A stretch of 8,513 bases of DNA. Source: an uncultured Eubacteriales bacterium. GTDB lineage: Bacteria; Bacillota; Clostridia; UBA1381. Location: contig USPO01000053.1 in the NCBI GenBank assembly GCA_900556575.1, positions 1 to 8,513 of the forward strand, read 5' to 3'. The position numbers and the translations under genes are program-made. This document shows, piece by piece, positions 1-7,417 of the stretch (its first letter is position 1; every line of letters starts with the position of its first letter). The notes below the pieces were generated by a model that was not told the DNA's origin, did no database searches, and saw only the letters and a program-made list of their open reading frames with translations.

Positions 1-133
1 ATGTGTCGGCAAAGCAAAAGCCCCATCTTACATCAACATCAACCGGATTTTTCATAACCGCATTAAGTTCTCCGCCTGTATATCTTGTTGGCTTTGTTAC
101 GCCCGAAAGTATTTTATCCCTCGTTGTAATCAT
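1..133 (-). CDS. B12-binding radical SAM protein (TIGR03960-like), N-terminal 44 codons, cut by window edge
   Basis: The minus-strand reading frame opens at ATG 133-131 and stays open to the window edge. A GGAG ribosome binding site lies about 9 nt upstream, inside the end of ytfJ. The 44 visible residues include K-P-T-R-Y-T-G-G-E-L-N (about residues 14-24) and V-D-V-R-W-G-F-C-F-A-D-T at the cut. They match the conserved opening of the TIGR03960 family (KPARYxGxEWN, then VDVRxxxxFPDxYEIGMSHLG). Family members carry a cobalamin-binding-like domain followed by a radical SAM domain; their exact reaction is not settled. In Clostridia they usually precede a DUF2344 protein, ribonuclease G and rplU/rpmA, which would lie to the left. 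The start overlaps the last 20 nt of ytfJ, so the gene is probably translationally coupled. The gene is incomplete only because of the window boundary. The radical SAM cysteines are not visible, so the assignment rests on the N-terminus alone. Confidence 0.75.
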   Translation of the reverse strand, partial: MITTRDKILSGVTKPTRYTGGELNAVMKNPVDVDVRWGFCFADT

Positions 134-539
134 CTATTATTTCTCCGTTTTTCTCTTCTTTTTTTGCTTTTCTGTTTTGAATAGCTTCATTTGCCTTTGA
201 AAGTACCTCGGGTACCATGTCAAGTATTCTGTCCACAGGTGACGAACCGTTATCCATTGTAATAAGTCTTACATTTCCTCCGTTTATAACAAGAAATGCA
301 TCGGCCTTAACAGTGGCACCGCCGCCCAAACCTCCGGCAAATGTACCCTCTGCATTATTTGTGTTCTTTGCGGCAAAATCTCCGCCGCCGCCGCCAAATC
401 CGTAGGAAACACGTGTTACAGGAACAATTATTGTTCCGTCATCAGCAGTTATCGGACTACCGATTATTGAATCTGCATCAAAAGTTGTTTTTATATTTGC
501 AACAGCACTTTCGAGCATTTCTTTTACTTTATTAGCCAT
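114..539 (-). CDS. ytfJ: GerW family sporulation protein YtfJ
   Basis: This 141-residue protein has the typical YtfJ/GerW layout. An N-terminal helix (1-20) is followed by IGSPITADDGTIIVPVTRVS (26-45), then a glycine-rich block with FGGGGG at 48-53 and GGLGGG at 69-74, then the hydrophobic AFLVINGGNVRLI region (81-93). The last 20 residues are charged and poorly conserved. In Bacillus, YtfJ is made in the developing spore and is needed for normal germination with some nutrients; its biochemical activity is unknown. The start ATG (539-537) is preceded by AAAGGAGC at good spacing. It lies 11 nt after the DUF2953 gene, the same neighbour as in Bacillus (ytfI-ytfJ). The 3' end overlaps the next gene by 20 nt. 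Presence of this family supports a spore-forming host. Family assignment is firm; the physiological role is inferred from Bacillus. Confidence 0.93.
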   Translation of the reverse strand: MANKVKEMLESAVANIKTTFDADSIIGSPITADDGTIIVPVTRVSYGFGGGGGDFAAKNTNNAEGTFAGGLGGGATVKADAFLVINGGNVRLITMDNGSSPVDRILDMVPEVLSKANEAIQNRKAKKEEKNGEIIDDYNEG

Positions 540-550
540 TGTTTGCTCCT

Positions 551-1195
551 TTATTCGGCAGAATACTCATCTTCCGCCGCTCCTTCACCTTTCATTATTT
601 TCTTCACATCAAGATACAATGAAACTAACGCACCGAAAAGACGTATCAAGTGAAACGTATTCGTGTAAATATCCACATACAAACCTGCATCTACAATTTC
701 TCTGTTCCAGTCAGGTTCAATATTTACCGAATATTCCTTTAATTTCATTGTATTATCCATCATGCCAAGCAGCGTATATACAAATCCGTTTGCCGCACCG
801 ACGGCTAGTCCGGTCTGCACCGCATCATCTGTTCCTATGCTCGCCTCTATCGCAATTCTTTTTATTTTTGCCATTCTTGAAACAAGCATTTTTATTATCC
901 TATAAATATCATCGCTCATCATGCTGATAAGCTTATAGATTTTTTTTACGGGCTTTAGCCTTTTCAGATTAGGATGTTCCTCCTCTTCCTCTTTTTCTTC
1001 CTCTTCTTCGTACGTTTCCGCAATTTTTCTTTTTTTTGACGGATATATTGGCAGCTTAAAAAAAAGAAATTTTCCGTAAAGCTCCGTACCTTCGTACCCG
1101 TCCGAATACGAAATTGTAAGCACTCCGTGAATTGGGATTAAAAATAGGATTGCAAGAACAGCCAATATACTCAATATAATATAGACCGCAAGCAT
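551..1195 (-). CDS. DUF2953 (YtfI-like) membrane-associated protein
   Basis: This is a 214-residue protein of the DUF2953 family, whose Bacillus member YtfI sits directly upstream of ytfJ as here. Residues 1-22 form a hydrophobic N-terminal membrane segment. They are followed by a beta-rich stretch with Y-S-D-G (30-33). A highly acidic low-complexity run (Glu/Lys, residues 63-73) then leads to a basic amphipathic region (78-115). The family signature IGTDDA (120-125) precedes a second hydrophobic segment (126-146), and a third lies at 181-197. The function is unknown; co-occurrence with ytfJ suggests a spore or envelope role, but this is inference. The start ATG shares one base with the scpB stop (TAATG), so translation probably re-initiates from scpB. 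The poly-Glu run is encoded by GAA/GAG repeats and could be length-variable. Confidence 0.82.
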   Translation of the reverse strand: MLAVYIILSILAVLAILFLIPIHGVLTISYSDGYEGTELYGKFLFFKLPIYPSKKRKIAETYEEEEEKEEEEEHPNLKRLKPVKKIYKLISMMSDDIYRIIKMLVSRMAKIKRIAIEASIGTDDAVQTGLAVGAANGFVYTLLGMMDNTMKLKEYSVNIEPDWNREIVDAGLYVDIYTNTFHLIRLFGALVSLYLDVKKIMKGEGAAEDEYSAE

Positions 1196-1893
1196 TAGTT
1201 TTCCTCTATATTCTCCTGTTTATCCATGCCTTCTTCAAGCGTGGACTTGTCCGCTGCATTATCCGAAAGCAGTTTTTCAGTCTCGAATGCAAGCTTTTCT
1301 CCTTCATTCAATGCCGACTTCGGCAATTCAATATCATCAACGCTCATTTGTGCCGGACGTTCTCCCTCTGCTGCTTTTAAGCCAAGCTTTTTAAAATCAA
1401 TTTCCGGCAGTTCTTTAGGTGATGAAAGTCCGAAACAGCGTAAAAAAGTATCAGTTGTTTTATATAATATCGGTCGTCCGGGAGCATCTAATCTGCCGCA
1501 TTCATCAATAAGCCCGCGTTCATAAAGCCTGTTTATGCATCCGTCAGAATTTACACCTCGTATTTTTTCAACCATTCCTCTTGTTATAGGTTGTTTATAT
1601 GCAATTATCGCCAAGGCCTCCATTGCCGCATTTGAAAGAGGCTGATTTCTCTGTTCTCCCAGTATTTCCTGAATATAAGCATAATATTCAGGCCTTGAAC
1701 AAATTTGATACCCCTCATTTATATCAATTATTTTAAATCCTCTGCGGTTGATGTCATACTCTGATTTCAAATCTGCGACAGCATTGGTTATATTATTAAT
1801 ATCGGTATTCAATACCACCGCAAGCTTTGCTGCTTTAACAGGTTCGCCTGCGGCAAATAATATACCCTCAATCGCATATTTAATTCTGTCCAT
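1195..1893 (-). CDS. scpB: Segregation and condensation protein B (ScpB)
   Basis: ScpB is the kite subunit of the SMC-ScpA-ScpB condensin, which dimerises on ScpA and helps compact and segregate the replicated chromosome. The protein (232 residues) has two winged-helix regions. The first (1-75) opens with IEGILFAAGEPV (8-19). The second (85-156) contains the hallmark EALAIIAYKQPITR (92-105), R-G-V-N-S-D (112-117) and GRPILYKTTDTFLRCFGL (139-156). Residues about 175-232 are an acidic, probably disordered tail, longer than in many homologues and rich in Glu, Asp and Lys. The start ATG (1893-1891) follows a strong AGGAGG site and overlaps the scpA 3' end by 14 nt, typical of scpAB coupling. The stop overlaps the start of the DUF2953 gene by one base. 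Confidence 0.96.
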   Translation of the reverse strand: MDRIKYAIEGILFAAGEPVKAAKLAVVLNTDINNITNAVADLKSEYDINRRGFKIIDINEGYQICSRPEYYAYIQEILGEQRNQPLSNAAMEALAIIAYKQPITRGMVEKIRGVNSDGCINRLYERGLIDECGRLDAPGRPILYKTTDTFLRCFGLSSPKELPEIDFKKLGLKAAEGERPAQMSVDDIELPKSALNEGEKLAFETEKLLSDNAADKSTLEEGMDKQENIEEN

Positions 1894-2629
1894 TAAATTC
1901 CTCCTGCTTATTCGGCATTGTTAAAATGAAGTCATCAGCTTCATCACTGTATATTGCACACAATTCATTCCCCTTTATCATCTCAAGAACCGCAAGAAAT
2001 GTTGCAATCATTTCCGGTCTTGAATCTGTCGGCAGGAACAGCGCCTTAAATTTAAGTTTTCTCCTTTTGTGCATCCTGCTTTTTATCTTTTCGGTCATAT
2101 CACCGACAGAAACTTTCTCTCTGCCGACAATTCCTGAAAAGGCTTTTTTTGTAGGTGTTTGTTTTCGTATCTGCCTTTGCAGAATTGAATTAAATGCATC
2201 TATTAGACACTGTACATCATGGTGACGGCTGTATTCCGGAATAGGAAACTTGATTTTTTCTTCCTCACGAAATACCATATATTTCGAGGCAAACTCTGTC
2301 TTTCTTAATTCAAGAGATGCTTCCTTAAACTTTTGATACTCTTCCAGACGCTGTGCAAGCTCCTCCCTTGGGTCATCTTCCTCATCGTCCTTCTGAGGTT
2401 TCGGCAGCAGCATTCTTGATTTGATATATATAAGCTGTGATGCCATAACTATAAATTCACCCGTATTTTCAAGCTCTGACTCCTCTATTCCCTCTATTGC
2501 TTCAAGATATTGATCCGTTATTTCCACTATCGGAATATCATATATACTGACCTTATTTTTTTGAATAAGTGTCAAAAGCAAATCAAGCGGACCGTCAAAG
2601 CTCTCAAGATGATATTTTATTTCCTGCAT
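1880..2629 (-). CDS. scpA: Segregation and condensation protein A (ScpA)
   Basis: ScpA is the kleisin that bridges the SMC heads and recruits ScpB in the bacterial condensin. The 249-residue protein has the family N-terminus, ESFDGPLDLLLTLIQ (9-23), followed by VSIYDIPIVEITDQYLE (27-43), which contributes the helix bundle contacting the SMC neck. The middle is charged and flexible, including an acidic DDEEDD stretch near residue 85. The C-terminal winged helix contacts the SMC cap and ends with SRPEMIATFLAVLEMIKG (about 203-220) and a final beta hairpin. Length is normal. An AAGGTGAT ribosome binding site precedes ATG 2629-2627. The ATG shares a base with the upstream protease stop (TAATG), and the 3' end overlaps scpB by 14 nt. 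No missing features are seen. Confidence 0.96.
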   Translation of the reverse strand: MQEIKYHLESFDGPLDLLLTLIQKNKVSIYDIPIVEITDQYLEAIEGIEESELENTGEFIVMASQLIYIKSRMLLPKPQKDDEEDDPREELAQRLEEYQKFKEASLELRKTEFASKYMVFREEEKIKFPIPEYSRHHDVQCLIDAFNSILQRQIRKQTPTKKAFSGIVGREKVSVGDMTEKIKSRMHKRRKLKFKALFLPTDSRPEMIATFLAVLEMIKGNELCAIYSDEADDFILTMPNKQEEFNGQN

Positions 2630-3300
2630 TATATCACCTTAGTTAATATATGAAAAATAGGCTTCCATATTGCCTGAACTGCAAAATTAACTCCTGTGCC
2701 TATAAAACTGTTAAGTACACCGCTCAGCGAAAGGAGCATAATAAGTAGCATACTGTAACGCTCATATCGGAGCATGGTATAGTATGCACGGTCAGGAATT
2801 AATAAACCGAGAACCTTTGCACCGTCCAGCGGCGGAATAGGTATAATATTAAATACCATAAAGCAAAGGTTACGAACGGCAAATGCAAGCACAAAAGATT
2901 GTACACCGTTTATAACTGTCTGATTTACAAGACCGGTTTTAAATGCAATAATAAGAAATATTGCATACAAAACAAACGATGCAATTGCCATTAAAAGATT
3001 TGCCAAAGGACCTGCGGCAGCTGTCAAGGCTGTTCCCTTTTTGACATCTTTATAATACATAGGATTAATACCTACCGGTTTTGCCCATCCAAATCCAGTT
3101 AAAATCATCAATATAGTACCTACCGGGTCAAGATGTGCAAGAGGATTAAGTGATAAACGTCCCTCTCGCTTAGGTGTTGGGTCTCCAAGCTTAGTCGAAA
3201 CCCATGCATGGGCAAGCTCATGACCTGTCAGAGCAATTAATGTAATAACCGCATTAATCAGGAGCGTGACAGGTTTTTGTATTAAATTTGACAATAACAT
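2629..3300 (-). CDS. M50 site-2-protease family membrane metalloprotease
   Basis: This is a multi-pass membrane protein (223 residues) of the compact COG1994/M50B group. The zinc-binding HExxH motif is H27-E-L-A-H31, inside the first membrane segment (about 12-33). It is followed by the family's RLSLNPLAHLDPVG block (48-61) and the A-G-P-L-A-N hinge (96-101). The third zinc ligand lies in the N151-x-x-P-x-P-P-L-D159-G160 motif. Further hydrophobic segments lie at about 63-75, 100-121, 133-150 and 183-200, so the active site appears complete. Family members cleave substrates within the membrane, but the substrate of this small subgroup is unknown. It is the first gene of the scpAB operon, a common clostridial arrangement; whether it is linked to chromosome segregation or sporulation is inference. 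The start ATG (3300-3298) has AAAGGAG upstream. The stop overlaps the scpA start. Confidence 0.92.
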   Translation of the reverse strand: MLLSNLIQKPVTLLINAVITLIALTGHELAHAWVSTKLGDPTPKREGRLSLNPLAHLDPVGTILMILTGFGWAKPVGINPMYYKDVKKGTALTAAAGPLANLLMAIASFVLYAIFLIIAFKTGLVNQTVINGVQSFVLAFAVRNLCFMVFNIIPIPPLDGAKVLGLLIPDRAYYTMLRYERYSMLLIMLLSLSGVLNSFIGTGVNFAVQAIWKPIFHILTKVI

Positions 3301-3327
3301 AAATTTCTCCTTTATCTTAAAACTTTA

Positions 3328-3349
3328 GTATTGCCAAAATAAGCAATAC
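3328..3349. repeat. Inverted repeat in the leader of the M50-scpAB operon
   Basis: GTATTGC (3328-3334) and GCAATAC (3343-3349) are perfect 7-nt inverted arms around an 8-nt spacer. They lie about 28 nt upstream of the M50 start codon and within the predicted transcript leader. On the minus strand no long T-run follows, so a classical terminator is unlikely. It could be a small mRNA hairpin or a protein-binding site; nothing in the sequence decides between these. Confidence 0.45.
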
Positions 3350-3429
3350 CCATCATATCAGCCATACCTCATAAATCAAATATAAAAAGTAATACTTAAT
3401 AAATGGTATGTATACAGATTATCTATTTT

Positions 3430-3458
3430 ATTATACTACATTTAGTTCGATTATTCAA
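3430..3458 (-). promoter_or_regulatory. Sigma-A-type promoter of the M50-scpA-scpB-ytfI-ytfJ operon
   Basis: On the minus strand TTGAAT (-35, 3458-3453) is separated by exactly 17 nt from a perfect TATAAT (-10, 3435-3430). This predicts a transcript start near 3423 and a leader of about 120 nt before the M50 start codon. It is the only near-consensus promoter seen in the divergent region 3301-3566. No equally good plus-strand promoter was found for the gene beginning at 3567. Confidence 0.75.
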
Positions 3459-3566
3459 GGGATAATTTGAAATATTCATAATTAATTTAAAGGTATATAC
3501 TTTCTCATAGCTGTTAAAAATAATATGGTAACAACATATCCCCAATGACCGAAAGGAGTAAAATAT

Positions 3567-4616
3567 ATGAATATGGTTGATTTGCAGCTTGATTTTTACC
3601 GCCGATATAATGATGCTGCTGCCAAGCTTTATATAAGCCGATGCGGTACACTGTGTACGCTCATGGGACTTCCTAATATACCCGGTACATCATCAATTAC
3701 CTGTGCATTATCAATGGGAGTTACAGTTCTTGCAAGAAAACTTAATTCAGGATACATCAAACTTGAAAATACATCCTCGGATATATGCAAAATGTTCAGC
3801 CTTTCAAATGCATTTAATGGCAAAAATAAACCTGAGCGTGAAATTAAGTTCTTTATGAATTCAGCAGGCTTTAATGGTGCAGAAATCCTTTATGACAGCG
3901 ATGCACCTAAAAGTATTGATATTACACACTCACTCCACACCGCCGTGCTCAAAGCATTGATAAGCCTTCTAAATGCCAACACACTATCAGCTGAAGAGCT
4001 TGCCTTCCTATGCTGCGATGGTAAGGATGTTCCTCTGTATTATGCTCTGATTTCTGCAAAAAAGGGTTGGTGCAGTTACATGCATAAATCAAGTATAGAG
4101 CATTATCCCCTTCCAATGACCGGTCTTATATTTTTACTGATAAGGGGTCGAAGCAAACCTCATTATCCTAAAATATCACTTATTGACAAAGAGCTTGACC
4201 GATTGAAAAAAATTCACCCTTCCATATACACTTACAGCGATGTAAGAACAGATGATGTAAAAAACGGTAAATTCTCTTATTTGCCTTTTATCGCTGAAGA
4301 AAACGAGAGAATTAACCATGCACTCGATGCTCTAAAAAGCAGTAATATTCAAGCCTTTGCCGATGTTGTAACCGAGTCGTCGCACTCATTTACAGAATAC
4401 CTAAATCCATCAAATGAACAGTCATTTTCAGCAAGAGTTTTACCTAATATAGAGGGTTGTATGTGTGCAAGACCATTTAATGACATGGTATATGCCATTA
4501 CTGAAGAAAATTTAGCAGACTATGTTTCAGAAAAAATTAAATCTAAATTTGAAGACCGTTTCGGCTATGAGCCGGATATCTTTATTGTCAGAAATGACAA
4601 TCATATTTTTTCATAA
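3567..4616 (+). CDS. Degenerate galactokinase-like (GHMP superfamily) protein, probably not an active kinase
   Basis: The 349-residue protein follows the galactokinase layout but lacks its catalytic motifs; GalK is usually about 390 residues. Recognisable parts are the N-terminal F-Y-x-x-Y (10-14), a strand pair near 44-66, and A-x-K-K-G-W (164-168) followed by an acidic-to-PLP strand (about 170-192), like GalK's FGKKGH block. The C-terminus is closest: E-E-N-E-R-I-N-H-A-L-x-A-L (244-256), x-F-A-D-V-V-T-E-S-S-H-S-F (264-275) and Y-E-P-D-I-F-I-V-R (334-342). The galactose-binding GEHTD is replaced by G-L-P-N-I (34-38). The phosphate loop GLSSSAA is replaced around 112-124 (S-D-A-P-K-S-I-D-I-T-H-S-L-H). 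The catalytic D of GxMDQ appears replaced by non-polar residues near 156-158. GGGFGGC is replaced by C-A-R-P-F-N-D (300-306). The frame is intact, and GAAAGGAG lies 8 nt before the ATG, so the gene is likely expressed. It may be a sensor, regulator or scaffold, or act on another substrate. It stands alone between two minus-strand operons, with its own terminator. Confidence 0.72.
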   Translation: MNMVDLQLDFYRRYNDAAAKLYISRCGTLCTLMGLPNIPGTSSITCALSMGVTVLARKLNSGYIKLENTSSDICKMFSLSNAFNGKNKPEREIKFFMNSAGFNGAEILYDSDAPKSIDITHSLHTAVLKALISLLNANTLSAEELAFLCCDGKDVPLYYALISAKKGWCSYMHKSSIEHYPLPMTGLIFLLIRGRSKPHYPKISLIDKELDRLKKIHPSIYTYSDVRTDDVKNGKFSYLPFIAEENERINHALDALKSSNIQAFADVVTESSHSFTEYLNPSNEQSFSARVLPNIEGCMCARPFNDMVYAITEENLADYVSEKIKSKFEDRFGYEPDIFIVRNDNHIFS

Positions 4617-4640
4617 CATTATCAGAAAAATAGTAAAATG

Positions 4641-4685
4641 GGCTGTCACAAAACTCTTTGAATTTTGTGACAGCCTCTTTTATTT
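4641..4685. terminator. Strong intrinsic terminator, probably bidirectional
   Basis: GGCTGTCACAAAA (4641-4653) and TTTTGTGACAGCC (4663-4675) are perfect 13-nt arms with a 9-nt loop. On the plus strand TCTTTTATTTCT follows, serving the galactokinase-like gene, which stops at 4616. On the minus strand the stem is followed by a T-rich ATTTTACTATTTTTC tract, so it can also end the nrdDG transcript, which stops at 4689. This fits its place between convergent genes. Confidence 0.9.
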
Positions 4686-4688
4686 CTA

Positions 4689-5216
4689 CTATTCTTCTTT
4701 CCACAAAGTAACCTCACCATTTCTTTGTGTTTCATTTAAATCAATTATCCTTTGGTTTGAACTTCCACGAAATTTCAATGTAATATCCTTTTTTTCTTCG
4801 ATAAATTCCCCATCAACAAGCACATCCATCAGGCTCAAAAGTTCATTTGTCACTTTTGTATGACATTTTGAATTATTTTCATCTGTAAGCTCTTCATATG
4901 TATATCCGCTGTAACACCATATTGTTTTATCCGGCATCTTGTTTCTGAGTTCTTTAACCAATAGTAATACAGCCTCTTGATTTCTCGCTTCCATAGGTTC
5001 ACCGCCCAAAATTGACAAACCTGAAATATATGATGGATCACAACCGGCAATAATTCTGCCTCTTACTACATCATTAAACGGTTTTCCATATCCGAAATCC
5101 CATGCAATTTTATTGAAGCAATTTTGACAATGATGTGTACAGCCCGAAACAAAAAGACTCACACGTACTCCAGGACCATTGGCTATATCGTAATACTTTA
5201 TTTCAGCATAATTCAT
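4689..5216 (-). CDS. nrdG: Anaerobic ribonucleoside-triphosphate reductase activating protein (NrdG)
   Basis: NrdG is the radical SAM activase that uses a [4Fe-4S] cluster and S-adenosylmethionine to put the glycyl radical on NrdD. The 175-residue protein has the cluster-binding motif C26-x3-C30-x2-C33, preceded by NGPGVRVSLFVSGC (13-26). It also has the SAM-binding GGEP (71-74), and the W-C-Y-S-G-Y-T-Y-E-E-L block near 100-110. Near the C-terminus are DGEF and F-R-G-S-S-N-Q-R, all standard for the family. The length is slightly above the usual 150-170. The start ATG (5216-5214) has ACGGAG 7 nt upstream. It lies 38 nt after the nrdD stop with no terminator between, so the two are co-transcribed. 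The gene is intact. Confidence 0.96.
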   Translation of the reverse strand: MNYAEIKYYDIANGPGVRVSLFVSGCTHHCQNCFNKIAWDFGYGKPFNDVVRGRIIAGCDPSYISGLSILGGEPMEARNQEAVLLLVKELRNKMPDKTIWCYSGYTYEELTDENNSKCHTKVTNELLSLMDVLVDGEFIEEKKDITLKFRGSSNQRIIDLNETQRNGEVTLWKEE

Positions 5217-5254
5217 AACAATCTCCGTTCAGTTAAATCAATGTTTTAGCAGCA

Positions 5255-7411
5255 TTATAAATGAAGTACTCTGTCTCTTATCTCCTGTGTTCTGCCTTGA
5301 TTCCAAAACTGTGTTCCTATATATCCGCAGGTTCTTCTTGCTACATTGAGCTTATTTTCATCCCTGTTTCCACAGTTAGGACATTCCCATACAAGCTTAC
5401 CTTCATCCTCAACAATCTGTATTTCACCGTTGTAGCCACACTCCTGACAATAGTCCGACTTTGTGTTCAATTCAGCATACATTATATTATCATATATAAA
5501 CTGAAGTACACTTATTACTGCTTCTATATTATTCTGCATATTGGGAACCTCAACATAGCTTACTGCTCCTCCTGTTGACAATGCCTGGAATTGTGACTCA
5601 AATTTGAGCTTAGAAAATGCGTCTATTTCTTCCCTTACATTTACATGATAGCTATTCGTTATATATCCCTTATCTGTTACACCCTCAACAATTCCGAAAC
5701 GTTTTTGCAGACATTTCGCAAATTTATATGTTGTGCTTTCAATCGGCGAGCCATAAATACTAAACATTATATCCGTTTCTTTCGTCCATTTTTCACATGC
5801 CTCATTCATGTGCTGCATAACCTCAAGTGCAAATCCTGTTGCTGAAGGATCCGTATGTGACTTACCTGTCATATATCTTACACATTCACATAATCCCGCA
5901 TACCCTAGAGAAATTGTCGAATAGCCTCCGTACAGGAGCTTGTCAATCGGCTCACCCTTTTTCAATCGTGCCAATGCTCCGTACTGCCATAAAATTGGTG
6001 CAGCATCAGACAGTGTACCCCTTAAACGCTCATGACGGCACATAAGTGCCTCATAGCACAGACCGAGTCTCTCGTCAAATATCTTCCAAAACGCATCTAA
6101 ATCTTTATGTGATGACAATGCAACATCAACAAGATTTATTGTAACAACACCCTGATTAAATCTGCCATAAAATTTGTAATTTCCATTTTCATCCTTCCAC
6201 GGATTTAATGCACTTCTGCAGCCCATAACAGGGAAACAATTACCTTCCTTCAGCTTTTTCATCTGCTTTTCTGAAATATAGTCCGGAGCAAGACGTTTTG
6301 CAGAACATCTTGCTGCAAGCCTTGTTAAATAAAAATAAGGTGTACCCTTTTTTATATTATCTTCTTCAAGTACATAAATAAGCTTTGGGAATGCCGGCGT
6401 TATCCACTCTCCCGCCTCATTCTTTACTCCCTGCAAACGCTGCTTGAGCATTTCATCTATAATCTTCGCAAGGTCTTTTTTCTCCTGCTCATTTCTTGCC
6501 TCATTAAGATACATGAATATTGTCAAAAACGGTGCCTGACCGTTAGTTGTCATAAGTGTTATAACCTGATACTGTATTGTCTGAACACCTTTTTCTATTT
6601 CCTTTTCGACTCTATTCTCTACAAGCTCACTTATCTGTTCATCCGTAAGCTTAATGTTAATGTCATTCATCTCCTCAAGTACCTCACGATGAAATTTTTC
6701 TCTTGACACCTGAACAAATGATGCGAGGTGAGTTAAACTTATGCTCTGACCACCGTACTGATTAGACGCCACCTGAGCTATTATCTGTGTGGCAATATTA
6801 CAGGCTGTAGAAAAGCTATGAGGTCTCTCAATCAGTGTTTCACTTATAACTGTTCCATTCTGGAGCATGTCATCAAGATTTATAAGGTCACAATTATGCA
6901 TGTGCTGTGCATAATAGTCTGAATCATGGAAATGAATTATACCTTCTTTATCAGCATCAACTATCTCTTTCGGAAGCAAAATTCTTCTTGTAAGATCTTT
7001 GCTTATTTCTCCTGCCATGTAGTCACGCTGCACACTGTTTACAACAGGATCCTTATTTGAATTTTCCTGCTTGACCTCCTCATTATTACACTCAATGAGC
7101 GAAAGTATCTTATCATCAGTCGTATTTGTCTTTCGGATAAGAGAGCGAGTATATCTATATTTTACATAGTGCTTTGCAATCTCGAATGCACCGTTTGCCA
7201 TTATCTGATTTTCAACCATATCCTGTATTTCTTCAACCGATACGGCTCTGTTCATTTTTTTGCATTTATACTCTATGTATTCTGCGGCTTCCTTTATCTT
7301 CTCGTCGGTAAGCTCTTTTCTCATACCGGCATTGTTCGCCTTGGTAATAGCTTTTACGATTTTGTCTACATCAAAATCTACCTCTGAGCCATTTCTTTTT
7401 ATTACCTTCAA
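5255..7411 (-). CDS. nrdD: Anaerobic (class III) ribonucleoside-triphosphate reductase NrdD
   Basis: This enzyme reduces ribonucleoside triphosphates to deoxyribonucleotides using an oxygen-sensitive glycyl radical, probably with formate as reductant as in characterised relatives. Residues 1-90 are an ATP-cone allosteric domain (KVIKRNGSEVDFDVDKIVKA at 2-21). The catalytic barrel (about 120-650) contains HFHDSDYYAQHMHNCDL (160-176), the conserved QYGGQS (218-223), TTNGQAPFLT (288-297), and MGCRS with C398 as a candidate active-site cysteine. The C-terminus has the zinc site C655/C658 and C677/C680, then R-T-C-G-Y-I-G, with G696 the predicted radical glycine. The 718-residue length is typical. 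Translation starts at TTG (7411-7409): AGGAGGG lies 6 nt upstream, an in-frame TGA blocks extension, and the next ATG would remove the first 29 residues of the ATP cone. nrdG follows on the same transcript. Confidence 0.97.
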   Translation of the reverse strand: MKVIKRNGSEVDFDVDKIVKAITKANNAGMRKELTDEKIKEAAEYIEYKCKKMNRAVSVEEIQDMVENQIMANGAFEIAKHYVKYRYTRSLIRKTNTTDDKILSLIECNNEEVKQENSNKDPVVNSVQRDYMAGEISKDLTRRILLPKEIVDADKEGIIHFHDSDYYAQHMHNCDLINLDDMLQNGTVISETLIERPHSFSTACNIATQIIAQVASNQYGGQSISLTHLASFVQVSREKFHREVLEEMNDINIKLTDEQISELVENRVEKEIEKGVQTIQYQVITLMTTNGQAPFLTIFMYLNEARNEQEKKDLAKIIDEMLKQRLQGVKNEAGEWITPAFPKLIYVLEEDNIKKGTPYFYLTRLAARCSAKRLAPDYISEKQMKKLKEGNCFPVMGCRSALNPWKDENGNYKFYGRFNQGVVTINLVDVALSSHKDLDAFWKIFDERLGLCYEALMCRHERLRGTLSDAAPILWQYGALARLKKGEPIDKLLYGGYSTISLGYAGLCECVRYMTGKSHTDPSATGFALEVMQHMNEACEKWTKETDIMFSIYGSPIESTTYKFAKCLQKRFGIVEGVTDKGYITNSYHVNVREEIDAFSKLKFESQFQALSTGGAVSYVEVPNMQNNIEAVISVLQFIYDNIMYAELNTKSDYCQECGYNGEIQIVEDEGKLVWECPNCGNRDENKLNVARRTCGYIGTQFWNQGRTQEIRDRVLHL

Positions 7412-7417
7412 CGCAAA

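Noticed and set aside
3467..3501. Plus-strand promoter for the galactokinase-like gene (TTGAAA at 3467 with TATATA/TATACT at 3494-3501)
   Set aside because: The spacing is 21-23 nt, too long for a sigma-A promoter, and other -10-like TA-rich sequences in the region lack a credible -35. The true promoter is not assigned.
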